From: Calocera cornea HHB12733 | Taxonomy: Eukaryota > Basidiomycota > Dacrymycetes > Dacrymycetales > Dacrymycetaceae | DNA length: 64,000 nucleotides | Assembly: GCA_001632435.1 (NCBI GenBank) | Contig: KV424050.1 | Span: forward strand, 25,670-89,669 | Direction: 5' to 3' | Part shown: piece by piece, positions 21,973 through 33,194 of the stretch | Layout: each line of letters starts with the position of its first letter | Numbering within the stretch: the first letter of the stretch is position 1 | Notes under the pieces: model-generated | What the model was told of the DNA's origin: nothing | Seen by the model: only the letters and a program-made list of their open reading frames with translations | Database searches by the model: none | Position numbers and translations under genes: made by a program

Positions 21973-24020
21973 ATGGGCACATCATCACTAGACCGCACCG
22001 ATACCCACACACCCGCGCCCGCGCCCGCATCGGGCACCAGGAGCAGGGCAGACGACGACACGCATACCCTCCTCGACCGCGACATCCCCCTCTCCTCCCT
22101 CGACCCAGCGGGCGAGAAGCTCACCCCGCCGCCGCTAGAGGACCCCCCGCCTGAGCCGGGTGGACCGGGCGGGAAGGAGCAGGCGCAGGAGGGCGAGTAC
22201 CCCAGCGGGCTCAGGCTCGCACTCATCCTCCTCGGGTGCATCGCTGCCATGTTCCTCGCCAACCTGGATATGGTGCGTCCTGCCTCTCTGCTGGCCTACA
22301 AAGTCAGCAGGCGCGGAAGGAGGAGATTGGATTGACTTGAAATGCGTTGAATTGACAGACAATCGTGGCGACGGCGATCCCGCGCATCACGGACGACTTC
22401 CACAGCCTGAACGACGTCGGCTGGTACGGCTCCGCGTTCTTCCTCACCGTCGCGTCCTTCCAGTCGACATGGGGCAAGGCGTACAAGTACTTCCCGCTCA
22501 AGACCGGCTTCCTCCTCAGCATCGCCGTGTTCGAGCTGGGCAGCCTCATCTGCGGTGCGTCTGTTTCTGATCTGAAGCGACGGGAGAGAGGCTGACAGCC
22601 GGCCCCAGCCGTGGCACCGAACAGCGTCGCGCTCATCGTCGGCCGCGCGCTCGCAGGGCTCGGCGCAGGCGGCATCGTCGCAGGCGACTATACGATCATC
22701 GCGTTCTCCGCGCCGCCGCGGCGGCGGCCGATGTACACCGGGCTGCTCGGCGCGGTGTACGGCGTTGCGAGCGTCGTGGGCCCGCTCCTGGGGGGCGTGT
22801 TCACCGACTCGCTCACCTGGCGCTGGTGCTTCTACATCAACCTGCCCATCGGCGGCTTCGCGGCGGCCATCATCTTGCTCTTCTTCACCACGCCCGCGGC
22901 GGCGCAGCCGGTCGCGGCGAGCGGGCTGGAGAAGCTGCTCCAGATGGACCCAGCGGGCACATTCCTCATCATGGCCGCGGTCGTGTGCTACCTGCTCGCG
23001 CTCCAGTGGGGCGGCGTCACGCTGCCGTGGAGCGATCCGCGGTCGTTCGGCCTGCTGATCGGGTTCGGCCTGCTCGTGGGCGTGTTCGCGCTCAACGAGT
23101 GGTACATGGGCGAGCGCGCGATCGTCCTCCCGCGCCTGCTGCGCCAGCGCACGGTCGTGATCGCCTCGCTGTACAGCTTCTTGTAAGCCGTCTTCCCTCC
23201 TCCCTTGCCCTTTCCCCCAGGATGAACTCACCCGCCCACCACAGCCTGCAAGGCGGCTTCTTCCTGCTCGTCTACTACGTGCCGATCTACTTCCAAAGCA
23301 TCGACGACACGTCCGCGTCCGGCTCAGGCGTGCGCAACCTGCCCCTCATCCTCGGCCTCGCCCTCACCTCCGTGCTGACGGGCCCCGTCGTCCGCCTGAC
23401 AGGACACTACGTCCCGCTCATGCTTGCCGGTGCGGCGCTCGCCACCGTCGGCGCGGGCCTGCTGTACACCCTCGATGCCGGCACTGGGCCGGGCGCGTGG
23501 ATAGGCTACCAGGCGCTCGTCGGCATCGGCGTGGGGATCGGCATACAGCTGCCTATCTCGGCTGCACAGTCGCGCGTGGACGGGGCCGACCTCGCGCCAG
23601 TCACGGCGATGGTCATGTGTAAGCCTCCTCCTCTCCCCGCCTGCTGCGATAGCTGATCAGATACTGTACGCTGTGCTCCGCTCCTCCGTGCCCGCTTACC
23701 CAGTCTTCTCAACAGTCGGCGGCGCCTTCCTGATCTCGGCCGGCCAAAGCGTCTTCGCCAACACGCTCGTGCGCTCCCTCGCGCACACCGCGCCGGGCGT
23801 CGAGCCCGGGCGAGTGATAGCAACGGGCGCGAGCGCGCTGCACGACGCGTTCACCGCGGCGGAGCTGCCGGGCGTGCTGAGCGCGTACATGGACGGCCTC
23901 AAGGCGGCGTATGCGCTCGGGCTGGCCGCGCTCGGGGGTGCGGCCCTGCTGAGCGCGGGCATGGAGTGGCGGACTCTTGAGCCTGCGCGCGCGGGTGCTC
24001 CCGCCCGTGGGCCGGCGTAG
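21973..24020 (+). CDS. MFS drug/metabolite efflux transporter 1 (DHA2, 14 TM)
   Basis: Plasma-membrane proton antiporter of the DHA2 (EmrB/QacA-type, 14-TM) family that exports drugs or secondary metabolites (family knowledge). Seen: acidic Pro-rich N-terminus to about residue 75; TM1 ending in [18 protein letters not shown] (motif D1); motif A-like region [25 protein letters not shown] (motif B); [30 protein letters not shown] (motif C), which spans two lines of the conserved block; and a C-terminal [19 protein letters not shown] helix. Five exons: 21973-22272, 22359-22554, 22609-23182, 23245-23618, 23704-24020, giving 586 aa. Intron positions match MFS transporter 2 exactly. Relative to the paralogues its C-terminus is Ala/Gly-rich and LAGGFF is changed to LQGGFF. 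Substrate unknown. Confidence 0.9.
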
Positions 24021-25095
24021 AAGATCTTCGGATCTGCGAGGGGAGGGGAGGGGCGGACTTGCCCGGCGCTGTCCGACCTACATAGAGTAGAGTCCAGTGG
24101 CGGCGCGGGGCGCGGGCGCAGGAGTCAGAACATTTGGCATTTGGTGCTGCACGTACGTTCAGTACGTAGGGCTGAATCGGCCCGCATGCAGAGACGAAGA
24201 CGCAGACGGCGGCATGGTATGCACTACAGTGCGCAGTGGTGCTTGCTGCACCAGAGTACAGACACGGCGCGGGGACTGCTGGGTGGTGCACCGGTGGCTT
24301 CAGTAGTAGTGTATGACATGGGCCCGGGCGTCGCCTGCTGGACAGGGACGCGCCCCGATCGGCGTGTACTGTATACGTACTGTATACCGTGTGCCGTGGG
24401 CCGTGGGCCGTGTGCCGTGTGCCGTGTGCCCGCTCCGCACGCACGCCCCCCCCCCGGCCCCGGGCACCTCGCTCCAGCTGCTGCTGTACTGTGGTGCCGT
24501 AGCGCAGATAGCAGAACACGCATGCTGTACGGCTGGTCATTCGACTCCTCCAAGCTATATACACCCACCCACAGCCCAAAGCATCACCGTCACCATCACC
24601 ACGAACGCCAACGCAAAGCAAAGCAAAGCAGAGAAGAAAGAGCAGGAGGACCGCCCCCCGCTGGTCCAGCGGACCACCGCGCAGCTCTCGAATGACTGAT
24701 TACGCCGGAAGCAGAAAGTAGGAAGGCGGGAAGGCGGGAAGGCAAGAAAGGAAGTTGGGTCTAATAGCGGGGGCAGGGGCGGGCGGGCCGGCACGCGCTC
24801 GCGCCTCGCGGAGACCCGGCGCGGGGCAGTGACGGGAAAGCGGTGGAGGTGAAAGGAGGGTGAGAATAGGAAGGAAGGTCAAGCAGAAAGGATCGTGGAT
24901 TCGTAAGGTAGATATTGGGGGCAGGTCTGTCTTCGGTCGGGAATCGGAGTCGGAGAGGGAGGCGAGCGAGGGGAGGCGAGGGGGGAGACCACCGTCGCCA
25001 TGCGTCCGCCGGGGAGGGAGGGAGGGAGGGGGGCCTGGGCGCGGGTATGCTGCGGGTATGCGATGCGCGTGTGCCTGCTGCCCGGCGTCGGTCGC
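24021..25095. other. Intergenic between convergent genes
   Basis: About 1.07 kb with no supported gene between the 3' ends of MFS transporter 1 and the 25-kb secreted protein. It holds the heptamer tandem repeat listed next and several GTACTGTA words (24365, 24376). Purine-rich and GGAAG-rich tracts occupy 24720-24900. Confidence 0.5.
24387..24430 (+). repeat. Heptamer tandem repeat, CCGTGTG/CCGTGGG
   Basis: Six head-to-tail 7-bp units that differ only at one position (T or G). A short microsatellite-like tract preceded by a near-duplication of GTACTGTATAC. Confidence 0.8.
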
Positions 25096-26136
25096 TCAGA
25101 GCGCGAGGAGCGTGGCGAGGCCGGCGAGGAGGCCCGCTGCGCCCTTTGCCCAGTTCGCGCTGAGCCTTGGGAGGGCGCCGCTGAGACTGCCGCCGAGGAC
25201 GGTGCCTGCGCCCTGCTCTACGTTGCTGACGAAGCCTGTGCCGCAGGTGGTGCTGACGCCCGTCCAGAGGGCGGCTTGCCCGCCAAGGATCTGCGAGTTG
25301 GCGAGGCCCAGGGCGTAGGGGACGGCGGACTCCCACTTTATGTAGCTTGTGAGGAGGGTGCGGGTGCAGGGCGTGCAGAGGAGGGTGGAGGGGAGGGACG
25401 GGAGCAGGAAGAGGAAGGCCAGGTTCGTGCTCCCGTAGGTGGTGCTGTTGGGCAGGATCGACGTGTCGTTGGCGAGGGGCGAGGGGGTGGTGAGCGGGGC
25501 GGAGGAGTTGTTGCCGCCGTCGTCGCGTTTCTTGAGGGCGGGGGAGGGCGTCTCGTACAGGTACGCCTGGGCGACGGCGATGGCCTTGTCCTGGGCTGTG
25601 GGCGGGAGGACGGCGGCGTTGACGATGGCGGCTGTGTTGTTTCCGGCGACGGCGTCGTCGTGTGCGATCTCCTGGACGCACCACGCGCCGGTGGAGTTGT
25701 CCTTGCTGCAGACGGCGGCGCGGAGGGGGTTGACGACGTAGAGGACGTCGTAGAACTGGCGGACCTCTGCGTAGGCCTGGCCCTGGGCGGTGGAGGGGGA
25801 GAGGGTGGAGGAGGAGGTGAGCTCTGTCTGGCAGGAGGCGTAGAAGTCGGCGAGGTGGGCCCGGATGACGGTGTCGTCGCAGGGGGCTGTGGCGCAGAGG
25901 TGGGTGAGGGTGGTGGTGAGTGGGGAAGTGGTGGTGGTGGTGTTGGAGGCGGCGGCGGCGGAGGGTGCGAATGCGGATGCGGCTGTGAGGAGGGGCTGGA
26001 TGCAGGAGGAGAGGACGGTGTCTGTGTTGAGGGAGGCGAGGTAGGAGGCGCACGAGGCGGAGATGGTCGTGGGCAGAGTCGTGTTCTGCGCCTTGACGAC
26101 GAGGGCGACGAGGGCGAGGGAGAGGACGCGGAGCAT
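25096..26136 (-). CDS. Secreted, GPI-type surface protein (DUF7729-like)
   Basis: Predicted surface protein of 346 aa encoded by one exon. Seen: signal peptide MLRVLSLALVALVVKAQ; then Cys-containing helical segments (SCASYLASLNTDTVLSSCIQ, LCATAPCDDTVIRAHLADFY, AAVCSKDNSTGAWCVQE). A variable Asn/Ser/Thr-rich linker contains a KKRDD possible processing site. A second Cys block follows (CTPCTRTLLTSYIKWES), then a C-terminal hydrophobic helix (WAKGAAGLLAGLATLLAL) fitting a GPI signal. The Cys layout matches the basidiomycete and ascomycete family annotated as DUF7729, which I recall but cannot verify here. The ATG at 26136 is chosen because it starts the signal peptide; the frame is open far upstream without meaning. 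Role unknown. It is divergent from the Utp12 gene, with 572 bp between the two starts. Confidence 0.75.
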   Translation of the reverse strand: MLRVLSLALVALVVKAQNTTLPTTISASCASYLASLNTDTVLSSCIQPLLTAASAFAPSAAAASNTTTTTSPLTTTLTHLCATAPCDDTVIRAHLADFYASCQTELTSSSTLSPSTAQGQAYAEVRQFYDVLYVVNPLRAAVCSKDNSTGAWCVQEIAHDDAVAGNNTAAIVNAAVLPPTAQDKAIAVAQAYLYETPSPALKKRDDGGNNSSAPLTTPSPLANDTSILPNSTTYGSTNLAFLFLLPSLPSTLLCTPCTRTLLTSYIKWESAVPYALGLANSQILGGQAALWTGVSTTCGTGFVSNVEQGAGTVLGGSLSGALPRLSANWAKGAAGLLAGLATLLAL

Positions 26137-26708
26137 CGTTGGTGTTGGAGGTTGGGTGTAAGGACTGTGAGAGGTAAGGAGTGAAGCCGCGGCTGAGCTG
26201 TCGATATCCACCAGCAATGAGCGAGGGAGGAGGAGGAGGAGGGGTGAGTGGGGGACAAAGGAGGAGCGTGGAAGGAAGCGGGAAAGCAGGAAAGGACCCA
26301 CTGCTGCCGGTGTTTTGATGCCGATGCTCGGTGGGGCGAGACCCCCAGGCACTATGGGTACATACATAGGTGGCCCATGCCTCTGCTGGTGCGCCACTTG
26401 CTGCTGCGCCACTGAGCGAGCCCACGGAAGCAGATAGTTTTCATTCGCGCTGGGGGTGGAGGCAATTATTGGCGGGGAGGGTTCGCCATTTTTGGCGCAC
26501 TGAGAGAGCATCGGCGAAGAGAAGAGCACTACTGCACACTGCACACTGCACACTGGCTCACTCGACTGACCGACGCTAGACGCTAGACTCACCAAACGCT
26601 CACCACTCGCACGTCCTCGAGCACCGCGCACAGCAGCTAATTCCCGTCCCACCCTCACCACACCGCTCCCCTCCCGCTCACCCTCAGCACACAGCGCCCC
26701 GCCCAAGC

Positions 26709-28092
26709 ATGTCGACGACGCCGCTAGCAAAACGGCGCAAAACGCAGCCGCACCCGCAGCCGCGGCCCTCAGCCGCGCACCACCTGTCCACCCTCCTCCC
26801 CTCCCACCCCCACTCCGCACCCGGCACCCTCCTCCCCACCATTGGCGCTGGAGGAGCGGAAGCGGATGCGGAAGTGGGAAGGGAGGGCAAGGGAAAGGGC
26901 AGGTACAGCGAGCGGAAGGCGGCGGTGGGGTCCGGGCTCGCCCAGCCGACCGAGGCGGACTTGCCTGACCTCGCGCAGGAGCTCGAGCTGGGCGTGGACC
27001 TCGCAGAGCCCTCCCTCGGCGACCTCGCCGCGCTCCCCGCCCCGTCCGACCCCGCCCCGGCCCCGGCCTTGCAATCCCCGCGCAGCAAGGCGGGCGCGGG
27101 CGCGCTGCCGATCCCCGCTGGCTCCCTCTCGCTCATCCTCGCCCAAGCGCTGCACTCGGCGGACATGGGCCTGCTCGAGTCCTGCCTCCAGCACTCCCGC
27201 CCCGCCCTCCTCCGCACCTCCGTCCAGCGCCTCCCGCCCCGCCTCGCCCTGGCCCTGCTGGACGCGTGTGTCGAGCGGCTCGGACGCGGGCCACGCGGAC
27301 AGAAGGGCGGCGCCGCCGCAGCGAGCGCAGGAAGGGGCGCCGCACTCGTCCTGTGGGTCAGGGAGGTGCTGGTCTGTCACACTGCCTACCTGCTCACGGT
27401 CCGTCCTCCCCTCCCCCCCGCCCCCGCCGCAGCCGCATCCTGATCCTGATCGTCATGCCCTCCAGATCCCAGACGTCGTCACGCGCCTCTCGGCGCTCTA
27501 CACCGTCCTCGCTTCGCGCCTGGCGCTGCACCCCCGGCTGCTCACCCTCGCCGGCAGGCTGGACCTCGTGCTCGCCCAGCTGGACCTGCGCGACTCCACA
27601 TCCGCATCCGCATCCGCATCCGCGCTCCCGCCCCCGCACGCCCTCCCCTCCGCCCACGCCCAGCCGCACGGCCAAGGGCAAGGGCAAGGGCAGGGGGGCA
27701 GAGGGGGCAAGAAGGCGAGGGATGCGAAGGGAAGGAAGTATGTTGAGGGCGAGAGCGAGGAGGAGGAGCGAAAGGCTGCCGAGCTCGGCGTGGAGCGCGC
27801 GGAGGAGGAGGGCAGTGTGGAGGATGTCGAGCTTGGGGGGAGCGAGGACGAGGAGGAGGACAATGACGACGACGAGGAGGAGGAGGAGGAGGAGGAGGAG
27901 GAGGAGGAGGATGTGGAGATGGAGGATGTGGACGCGGAGGAGGAGGATGTAGAAGGGGACGACGACGATGATGATGATGAGGAGGAGGAGGAGGAGGAGG
28001 ATGAGGAGGGCACGGAAGAGGACGAGGGGGTGCCGAAGCCCAATGGGTTCCTGCACGAGGCGGACGAGGACGAGGACGAGGAGAGCGAGTAG
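26709..28092 (+). CDS. Utp12-domain nucleolar protein with acidic tail (Utp5/WDR43-like)
   Basis: Likely small-subunit processome factor acting in 18S pre-rRNA maturation (inference from the Utp12 domain). Two exons: 26709-27398 and 27466-28092, 438 aa. Seen: KRRK motif at residue 8 (nuclear signal), a low-complexity stretch, then the Utp12 fold from about residue 135 to 290, with ALHSADMGLLESCLQH, RLPPRLALALLDACVERL, WVREVLVCHTAYLLT|IPDVVTRL and LHPRLLTLAGRLDLVLAQLD. The splice falls inside the domain. The last 130 residues are almost only Glu and Asp, encoded by GAG/GAC runs. Utp5/WDR43 proteins usually carry an N-terminal WD40 propeller, and none is present here or in the upstream 570 bp. 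It is either a naturally short Utp12 protein or a paralogue that has lost the propeller. Confidence 0.82.
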
Positions 28093-28978
28093 GGCGCATT
28101 CCGCAGTTGCCTGCCCCGTCCCCCCCGCATCCATCGCTCTGCGCGTGGCACTCCCCAGACCGGCGCGTGTATCTCCCCTCACGGCTAATGGACAACTTGC
28201 ATGAAACGCGCCTCGTCAGCGCTGCCTTCTGCGTCGCGATTGCCGCATTGCATACATACATACAGTACATATGGAGCAGGAGCAGGAGGGGGGGAGCACC
28301 CTCGACAGAGCCGCACGGCCTGGCATGGCTTCATGAAGACACACACATGTTGGCGACCCGGCGCTGGTGCCCTGTCCGTGCGCGCGCAGCTTCGTCTGTG
28401 CATCTCTTCATCGCACAACACTGCCATTGGCGTACGGACGGTACATACGCCGCAGCGTGCAGTGCTGTGCTCCGCCTGCAGAACGCCGCAACTGCAGCGT
28501 CTGGGTGTACAAGGATGCAGCGGGGTATGCACTGTGGCACTGGATCTGACCCGAACACCTTTGGCCAGTCCCTCCTCTCCGTCCTCCACAGTCGCCCGTC
28601 ATCTGTTCTCCCGATTCCCGGGTCGCTCGGAAGTACCACAGTGCACAGTGCACACCGAATCAAATCGAATCGAATCGAATACGAGCGCGCGGCGTGAGTC
28701 CGTGCCACGCTCCTCCCGGACGTGCGTTCACACAGGGAACTGAACGGCAGTTGGGCATCCCTGCGTTGGCGTTGGGATGCCTGTGGCGCTCGATGTGCCG
28801 GCCCTGTGCATACTACAGTACTACTGTACCAGGTGGGACCCCCCTGAAGCTACGTAATGTACTGGACTGGACTGGACGGGGAGGACCGGTGGGTGATCCA
28901 GTTTGTGGCACGGACACTACGCCACGCCCGTGCTACAGTATGGCTGCGCTGCGCTGAGTGTCCTGCAAAGGATCGTGC

Positions 28979-29026
28979 CATAGGGTTGCAGCACCATAGG
29001 GTTGCAGCACCATAGGGTTGCAACAT
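28979..29026 (+). repeat. 16-bp unit repeated three times
   Basis: Head-to-tail copies of CCATAGGGTTGCAGCA. The third differs at one base, and a fourth degraded copy (ACATAGGATTG) follows. Minisatellite of unknown origin. Confidence 0.85.
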
Positions 29027-29665
29027 ACATAGGATTGGGCGGCTGTAGTAGTATGTACATAGTAGGACGTGGCGGACTCGAGGGTGGGATATTATTGTGT
29101 TCGGCGAGACGGCTCGGGTCCGCGACGCGTTGAGCTATGTAGGAAACCCACGCTTCGGCCGGATAGGAGCAAATAGCTTGGCGCGCCCATGAGTCACGGG
29201 ACTTGGCACTGTAGGCCTGCCCTCCGAGTCTCCAGTCAGCGAGGCAATTGACTGTCCGAACGCCGCCCGCCCGCAAAACGCGGTCAGAGGGCCAAGGCTC
29301 AGGATAACAAACCACACCACTCGTTGTCTCATTATTGTTGGCGTGAGCGATGTGCCAGCTGCAGCGCTTCCGAGCCAGGACGTTAGCTACGCAGTGATTG
29401 TTCATCCGAGGTTCGTGGACCGACGGACGAGCGGGCGCGGAACCGGAAGATGCGGGCGGGCCTGCTCGCGACTGGTCCCCAGCCCTGCCCGCGGGGTCCA
29501 TCCATCGTTGCTCAACGGAACATGATGCTGTCCACAACCCGCCCGATCGGTTTCGTGCCACTTCTTATAATCTTTGGGCCCGCGGGCTGGCCGGGTCCGC
29601 TAGCAAGAAAACGTCTGCTGGAACCGAGACCTCACGAGATTGACTTCGAATGACTCCACATCGCC

Positions 29666-29677
29666 CACGTGCACGTG
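29666..29677 (+). promoter_or_regulatory. Abutting double E-box CACGTGCACGTG
   Basis: Two CACGTG hexamers with no spacer, 262-273 bp before the ATG of MFS transporter 2. A TGACTC (AP-1/bZIP-type half) lies 10 bp upstream at 29651-29656. Such sites bind bHLH and bZIP factors in fungi. Function here is inferred. Confidence 0.45.
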
Positions 29678-29874
29678 CGGACTCAGCCGCCCACGGCTCG
29701 TCCGGGATACCGAGCGGAGGGCAACCGTCGGACGTGAGTCCTCTATGGAAGAATGCGCTGCAGTTGGGGCTCCTAGGCGACTTGGAAATTTGGATGGCAT
29801 GGTAATCATGGAAGCTACTAGTCATCCGAAAGACTCACAAAGATGCTTCACTCGGTTTGCTCTTGCTCTGTACC

Positions 29875-29880
29875 TATAAG
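29875..29880 (+). promoter_or_regulatory. TATA-like box of MFS transporter 2
   Basis: TATAAG, 59-64 bp before the ATG at 29939. Confidence 0.5.
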
Positions 29881-29938
29881 TCCAGCCAACCCGCCAGTCT
29901 TTCACTCCGTCTTCTCCTGAGCTGTATCGATAGAAACC

Positions 29939-31816
29939 ATGTCTGCCGCAAACAACGTCTTCCCCCCGCTCTCGGAGCGCTCCTCTGTCACCGCAGACAC
30001 GCTCACGGACATCCAGCTGCCAGAGAGCGGTGTCCCCACGGAGAAGCCTTCTCGCGCAGACGACTCCGCCGAGACGGTGGCCGGAGAAGTCGAATACCCA
30101 TCTGGGTTCCGACTGCTGGCCATCGTTGTCGCCGTCGTCGCAAGTATCTTCCTCGCCGCTCTGGATATGGTACGTGGTGTGTCTAACTTTGGGAGACTGT
30201 CCTGAACAAAGGTAGACAATCGTCGCGACCGCCATCCCGCGCATCACGGACGAGTTCCACAGCCTGGACGATGTCGGCTGGTATGGCTCTGCATTCTTCC
30301 TCACACTCGCATCCTTCCAGTCTACATGGGGCAAGGCCTTCAAGTATTTCTCGCTCAAGTATGGTGTCTTGACCAGCGTCGGTATCTTTGAGCTCGGAAG
30401 CTTGATTTGCGGTGTGCCTTGGTCATTTCCCTTTGTAACGTCCATCTCATAGGAATGTTTTAGCCGTGGCACCCAACAGCGTGACCCTCATCGTCGGCCG
30501 TGCCATCGCAGGCCTCGGCGCCTCCGGCATTGCCTCAGGAGCCTACACGATCATCGCATTTGCTGCCCCGCCAGAGAAGCGCCCCGCGTACACTGGGATC
30601 CTCGGCGCCACGTACGGAGTAGCCAGCGTCGTCGGTCCCCTCCTCGGCGGCGTCTTCACCGACAAGCTCACCTGGCGCTGGTGCTTCTACATCAACCTCC
30701 CCATCGGAGGCTTCGCGGCCCTCATCATCTTCCTCTTCTTCAAGACGCCCGAGGCGGCCAGACCCGTCGATGCAAGCCCGATGGAAAAATTCTTGCAGAT
30801 GGACCTCCTGGGAACATTCACCATCATGGCCGCCGTCGTCTGTTACCTGCTTGCTCTCCAGTGGGGCGGTGTCACTGGGCCGTGGAACAACTCCAAGTCG
30901 TATGGTTTGCTGATCGGATTTGGCCTGCTCGTCATCACTTTCGCTATCATCGAGTGGAGGATGGGTGAAAGGTCTATCATTCTCCCCCGATTGCTGAAGC
31001 AGAGAACCGTCGCAGTTTCTTCCGTCTTCATCTTCTTGTGAGCTGCTCCGCTTCTCACCCGAGAAGAGATACTGACCTTGGGCAGCCTTGCCGGCGGTTT
31101 CTTCCTCCTGGTGTACTACGTCCCCGTCTACTTCCAGAGCATTGACAACGTCTCTGCCTCTGAGAGCGGTGTCCGGAATGTCCCACTCATTCTTGGCGTG
31201 GCGATCTTCACGATTCTCTCTGGAAACCTAATCAGCTACTTCGGCCACTACGTACCGCTCATGGTGTTTGGCGCATGCCTAGCCACTATTGGAGCGGGGC
31301 TGCTCTACACTTTGGACATCGGAACAAGCTCGAGCAAGTGGATTGGATACCAGGTCGTCGCTGGTGTAGGCATTGGGATTGCAGTCCAGATCCCCATCTC
31401 GGCGGCTCAGGCTCGGGTGCCCATGTCGGACCTAGCCCCGGTGACCGCGACTGTGCTGTGTATGCGGTATCTCTCGATTGTAGGAACCATGACTGACACA
31501 TACATTTGCAGTCTTCCAGACGATCGGAGGCGCCTTCTTCATCTCCGCCGGTCAGTCCATATTCACCAACCGACTGCTGAACACCCTCGCCAAGACCGCG
31601 CCGAGCGTCGACCCAGCACTCGTCATCGCCACGGGAGCGACCGACCTTCACCAGGTCTTCCCGGCGGACGTGCTGCCTGGAATTCTTCGCGCCTACATGG
31701 ATGGCCTGAAGGATACGTATGCCCTTGCGATCGCAGCCCTAGGTATCGCGTCCGTCGTTAGCATATTCGTTGAATGGCGGAATATTGAGGGTGTAGCCGC
31801 CCACGGTGCGGCTTAG
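29939..31816 (+). CDS. MFS drug/metabolite efflux transporter 2 (DHA2, 14 TM)
   Basis: Intact DHA2-type exporter of 559 aa; same family and gene structure as transporter 1. Exons: 29939-30169, 30216-30411, 30464-31037, 31086-31459, 31512-31816. All introns are GT-AG and 46-54 nt, at positions identical to transporter 1. Seen: [77 protein letters not shown], and the C-terminal [20 protein letters not shown] helix. Its sequence is nearer to transporter 3 than to transporter 1 (for example [36 protein letters not shown]), although transporter 3 has no introns. The N-terminal 60 residues are hydrophilic, cytosolic and diverged. The promoter has a TATA box and paired E-boxes. Substrate unknown. 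Confidence 0.92.
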
Positions 31817-33194
31817 ATTGACACAGCAAGCTCGATGTACGAAAGGACGATTGCAGGACCCGGGAAAGTGTCCGTGCAAGATGATGCGCTTTAGATATTC
31901 ATTGCTAGGGCTGTAGCAAAAGTAGAGATATGTTTATTGACGAGTTGTGCGCGTCTTGCCTGGCAACGTTGCCGGAGTTCGGGGGTCTGCCAGTGGGGGA
32001 AAACGAAGGGCCTGGATGGGAGACCGTCCACGTGCCTCGCTCAGCTCAAGCGATATGACACGCAGGAGGAAAGGCCGTGGCACTCGGCTGTCTGGGGTTA
32101 AGCAGCTGGTCTAGCGGCAAAGATCATGGCCCAGCAAGGCAAGGTGGGAACACTGATGTGCTGCTGCACCACCCTGTTCTCGATGGGCCGTGGAGTCCCC
32201 GGCAGTGTGAGCAGTGGAAGGAAGCTGTTGGCCTGCCTGATGGTGAACCCAAGCTGGGCAAGTGGATGATGCGAGTGCCAGTGGTGCGGATCACACTCCT
32301 GAAACCTGACTAGTTGAGCGAGGACAATGAGAAGACGCTGGCAGGTACAGTATCTTGATGTTGCCTTGCGCATGCTTGACAGCTCCTGCGAAAGGCAACG
32401 TCCAGATGGGTGTGCCCTCCAGCCCATATATGCAGATGCCACCTGTGAATGTGACTGTCCAGAGTGGTCAGCAGATGACTCGCAGCATGACGGTGGCTGC
32501 AAGGGCCACTGTCATGCTGCAAGGGCAGCTGTCATGCTGCAAGGGCAAGAACAAGTGAGCTTGAACTTGAATCAGCTGCGAGGGAGGAGCCAACAAGCTC
32601 CTAGGCTGCAACGGGGAAGGATCCCAATACACACTCAGCTGCTGACAGAAAGAAGACAGAAATGGCCTTTGGCACCATTGAGAAGGAGGTGTACAGTTTC
32701 GTTTCGGGAGCAATCGCGTGTGGGATGGGCGCCACGTGGTGCGGCGCAAGGGCACGACGTCGGGAGAGCGTCAGCGGTGTGGGACCGGGTAGCCGGGGTC
32801 GGAGGGCGACTCATTGGCATTCCCAGTGCGCTTCGCTGTGCTCTCCCCTCTTGCTCTTGCTCGCCCACACCGACTCCCACAAGGCGCGTCGGCCACGGGG
32901 TTGACGTGGATAGCACACACCCGACTCGAGCCCGGCGACCCGAGACAACACCACCACCGCGCCATCCCCGCCCGGCACACCCCTGCGCCCTCACTCGCCC
33001 TCTCCATCCTCGCTCCCTGCCCCAACCACTCACCTTCTCTGCCTTGGATATCCTTTCTGGGCAGTGCAGCCGCGCTCATCCCCGCTTGCTGGTTGCCGCT
33101 CCTCCTGGGCTCCACTGCGACCCGGCACACGACCGCCAGCACCCACGCCATCCTCGCTCCCCGCTCCCAACCCCCTCTCTTCCCTACTGCCACC
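31817..33194. other. Intergenic and 5' region of the MAPKKK gene
   Basis: About 1.38 kb. No supported gene. The composition of 32080-32650 differs from the neighbours (fewer CpG, CTGC-rich) and may be an old transposon fragment, but no terminal repeats or protein motif were found. The CT-rich tract 32930-33190 resembles a basidiomycete 5' UTR or promoter. Confidence 0.45.
32496..32552 (+). repeat. 20-bp tandem repeat, 2.8 copies
   Basis: Unit GCTGCAAGGGCAGCTGTCAT repeated head to tail, the first copy with two changes and the last one truncated. Confidence 0.8.

Larger units (their letters stand above)
28093..29938. other. Intergenic and promoter of MFS transporter 2
   Basis: About 1.85 kb without a supported gene; an open frame at 28917-29561 minus has no recognisable motif. 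Contains a 16-bp triplicate (listed), AATCG/GAATC microsatellite at 28665-28682, several TACTGTA/TACAGTA words (28266, two near 28810-28820, 28934), and the E-box pair and TATA box listed below. Confidence 0.5.

Noticed and set aside
32087..32130. tRNA-like A box (GGTCTAGCGG)
   Set aside because: No matching B box, acceptor stem or terminator nearby.
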